Shown in pieces: positions 62,122-64,000 of a stretch of 64,000 nt of DNA. The notes under the pieces were generated by a model. It was not told where the DNA came from. It did not search any database and was given only the letters and a program-made list of their open reading frames with translations. Source of the stretch: CAYJEO01 sp964369355 (GTDB lineage: Bacteria > Bacillota_I > Bacilli_A > RF39 > UBA660); the NCBI GenBank assembly GCA_964369355.1, contig CAYJEO010000002.1, forward strand, positions 1 to 64,000, in the 5' to 3' direction. The first letter of the stretch is position 1; each line of letters begins with the position of its first letter. The translations under genes were made by a program, and so were the position numbers.

Positions 62122-63565
62122 CAACATCTTGATTTATAAATACTGGAGCAGTTTCTACTGGTTGAACAATAGGTTGTTGCATTATTGGTTGCTCTAGTGT
62201 AGTTTCTGGAATTGTAACAGGTTGTTCTATAGTTGGTTGAACTTGTTGTATTGGTTCTACTGTTTGTTCCATAGTTGGTTGAACAGGTGTTTCTAAAACT
62301 TGTTCAGTAGTGTTTTGTGATTTTTTATTTATGCTAGCAAATGTAAGTGCTGCTTTTAAATCTGACTTACTTAATCTATCATCATCATCAAGTTCGATTA
62401 ATTTAATTAATTCTTCAAAACTTGTAAGTCCTGATACAACTTTTTCTAAACCATCCTGTAGCATTGTAGTTACATCTGATTGATATACTAGTTTTCTTAA
62501 ATCTTCTTTTCTCATATCACTTGATATAGCATCTCTTATTTCTTGAGAGATAACTAATACTTCATGTATAGCAATACGTCCTCTAAATCCGTTATTACAT
62601 TCTTCGCATCCTTCTGGAATATATACTTGTTCAATGTCTTGATCTAAAACTTGTTTGATTAATTTTTTTTCATAGTCATTAGTAGGTCTTAATTTACGAC
62701 ACTTAGGACATAATTTACGAGCTAGTTTTTGAGATATAATTCCTTCTAAAGCAGAAGATAGTAAGTATCTTTCAACATCCATATCAATTAAACGTTCAAT
62801 TGTATTAAGTGAGTTGTTTGTATGGACTGTAGATAACACTAAGTGACCTGTAATAGATGCACGTACGGCAATTTTTGCTGTTTCTGTATCACGGATCTCC
62901 CCAATCATTATGATATTCGGGTCTTGACGTAATATAGAACGTAGGGCAGTTGCGAATGTTAATCCGATTTCACTATTAGTTTGAACTTGGTTAATACCAG
63001 CAACATTCATCTCTATTGGATCTTCTACTGTAATAATATTAGTTTCTTCTTTATTAAGTCTTTGTAAAACAGAGTATACAGTAGTTGATTTACCTGAACC
63101 AGTTGCTCCGGTTACTAAGATAATACCATTTGGTACTGTAATCATTTTTAAAACCTTTTTAAAGTTATCTTCTGAGAATCCTAATTGGTCAATACCGCTT
63201 AAACTCATAGTATAGTCTAAGATACGGACAACTATTTTTTCTCCTAAGTTAGTAGGTAAGCAAGATACACGTAAATCTAGATTCATATCTTGGATAGCTG
63301 CTTTAATAGCACCATCTTGAGGTAGTCTAGATTCAGTAATATTCATTCCAGAAATAATTTTAATACGTGTTACTAAGTTTTTCTTAATTGTATTAGGTAC
63401 TTCTGCGTAATCTACTAATTCACCGTCTACACGGATTCTTACTTTCATATATTCATCTAATGGGTCAAAGTGAATATCACTGGCACCTCTTTTAGCTGAG
63501 TCAACCATAATGTCGTTTACTATTTCAACAACAGGTATTTTTTCAAAATCAAATTTTTTAAGCAT
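62108..63565 (-). CDS. Pilus/secretion ATPase (GspE/PilB/ComGA) with Q/P-rich tail
   Basis: 485 residues. An N2-type domain (SAKRGASDIHFDPLDEYMKVRIRVDG), Walker A GATGSGKSTT, the Asp box and Walker B (RQDPNIIMIGEIRDTETA), the His box (LVLSTVHTNN) and a tetracysteine zinc site (CPKCRKL...CEECNNG). It powers pilin assembly. It lacks the N1 domain of longer PilB/GspE. The last roughly 65 residues (about 420-485) are a Gln/Pro/Val/Thr-rich repeat (EQPIMQQPIVQPVE and similar), unusual for the family. Its strand is opposite the GspF-PilD unit and the prepilin. Confidence 0.93.
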   Translation of the reverse strand: MLKKFDFEKIPVVEIVNDIMVDSAKRGASDIHFDPLDEYMKVRIRVDGELVDYAEVPNTIKKNLVTRIKIISGMNITESRLPQDGAIKAAIQDMNLDLRVSCLPTNLGEKIVVRILDYTMSLSGIDQLGFSEDNFKKVLKMITVPNGIILVTGATGSGKSTTVYSVLQRLNKEETNIITVEDPIEMNVAGINQVQTNSEIGLTFATALRSILRQDPNIIMIGEIRDTETAKIAVRASITGHLVLSTVHTNNSLNTIERLIDMDVERYLLSSALEGIISQKLARKLCPKCRKLRPTNDYEKKLIKQVLDQDIEQVYIPEGCEECNNGFRGRIAIHEVLVISQEIRDAISSDMRKEDLRKLVYQSDVTTMLQDGLEKVVSGLTSFEELIKLIELDDDDRLSKSDLKAALTFASINKKSQNTTEQVLETPVQPTMEQTVEPIQQVQPTIEQPVTIPETTLEQPIMQQPIVQPVETAPVFINQDVETLF

Positions 63566-63724
63566 TCTAAAGTCATCCCCTTTTTTGAACTTTAATGAAT
63601 TTTAACTAGAAACATCTAGTATTTATTCTTAATATATTATATAATAGTTTTATGATAAATACAATATAAAACGGTAGTTATTAATAAAATAATTATTAGT
63701 TTACATATATATAGGAGAGTACAT

Positions 63725-64000
63725 ATGAAAAACAAGGGGTTTACAATAATTGAATTAATTGCAACTTTTTCTGTAGTTGCTATAATTTTAATTTTTTTAT
63801 TTCAATTAACTGTTTCTTTAAGAGAAACTTATACACAAACGACTTTAAAAGGGGATATATTGTCTCAAAAATCTATTATAGAAGATTATATGTCAACTGA
63901 TTTTTTACAAATAGATCCAGTTAGTGTTACTGCAAGTGATGCGAATGTAGAAATTACTTTTACTAATGGAGAAACTAAAACTTTAAGTTTAGATAAAAAT
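63725..64000 (+). CDS. Type IV prepilin-like protein (3' end outside window)
   Basis: The first 92 codons are visible. MKNKGFTIIELIATFSVVAIILIFLF is a class III prepilin signal: a short basic leader, cleavage after G5 in KGFTIIE, methylatable Phe, Glu at mature position +5 and a hydrophobic stalk helix. A polar region (SLRETYTQTTL..SIIEDYMSTDF) follows. It would be processed by the PilD at 61312 and polymerised by the GspE/GspF pair. AGGAGAG precedes the ATG. The gene runs off the window, so major versus minor pilin cannot be told. Confidence 0.85.
   Translation, partial: MKNKGFTIIELIATFSVVAIILIFLFQLTVSLRETYTQTTLKGDILSQKSIIEDYMSTDFLQIDPVSVTASDANVEITFTNGETKTLSLDKN

Overview
This window is very AT-rich chromosomal DNA from a low-GC Gram-positive bacterium, most likely a Bacilli/Erysipelotrichia-like lineage of Bacillota, perhaps an uncultured gut-type organism. 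Gene order supports this. lexA / small divergent SOS ORF / tkt / sirA / yneF, then tgt / yrzE-like / DUF421 / spoVB / comN / relA / dtd / T-box-hisS-aspS / 6S RNA / tcdA, then comEA-comEC and dnaG-sigA-trmK-yqfQ are all arranged much as in Bacillus subtilis. Shine-Dalgarno sites are mostly AGGAGG or AGGTG. Several sporulation-associated genes (SirA, two CotF-type coat proteins, SpoVB, a YqfQ-like protein) lie beside competence and pseudopilus genes (ComEA, ComEC, ComN, prepilin peptidase, GspF, GspE, a prepilin), so the ancestor was a sporulating, competence-gene-bearing bacillus. The window alone does not show whether either programme still works.

Layout. 1-2.4 kb is accessory: two Nudix hydrolases, two decayed gene remnants (one a third Nudix) and a YfcE-type phosphodiesterase. 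2.5-10.8 kb holds a protein that looks like a catalytically dead HAD-PlsC fusion, then a compact secondary-metabolite locus: a one-module NRPS (C-A-PCP-reductase), its own Sfp-type phosphopantetheinyl transferase and a seven-helix hybrid histidine kinase with REC and HPt domains, closely spaced and ended by one terminator. 10.9-16.7 kb has trpS, an ECF sigma / anti-sigma-like / DUF4358 lipoprotein cluster, an MBOAT-DHHW acyl-transfer pair and uppP. 16.7-25.1 kb has two tandem paralogues of unknown function, a mini zinc-ribbon protein, a cell-surface beta-sandwich protein, a diguanylate cyclase, ogt and a MATE transporter fused to a cytidylate-kinase-like domain.

25.1-30.7 kb is the SOS/tkt/sirA/yneF block with a glutamine amidotransferase and murF. 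30.7-46.1 kb carries greA, tgt, membrane proteins, the stringent-response and tRNA quality-control genes, an AAA+ ATPase with a stand-alone paralogue of its N-terminal domain, a T-box leader ahead of hisS-aspS, coat genes and 6S RNA. 46.1-58.9 kb contains smc, a large secreted glucosaminidase, comEA-comEC, dnaG, sigA and trmK. 58.9-64 kb is a rearranged type IV/competence pilus locus: a GspF with a large novel N-terminal extension, a prepilin peptidase, a reverse-strand GspE with a Q/P/V-rich tail, and a prepilin that runs off the window end.

The best candidate for an undescribed system is the NRPS-reductase / PPTase / hybrid kinase operon. By analogy with two-gene aldehyde/pyrazinone clusters it should make a small reactive aldehyde or alcohol, and the co-transcribed sensor kinase suggests production and sensing are linked. 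No tRNA or rRNA genes, CRISPR arrays, insertion sequences or prophage were recognised. All calls come from reading the sequence by eye, and no database search was run.
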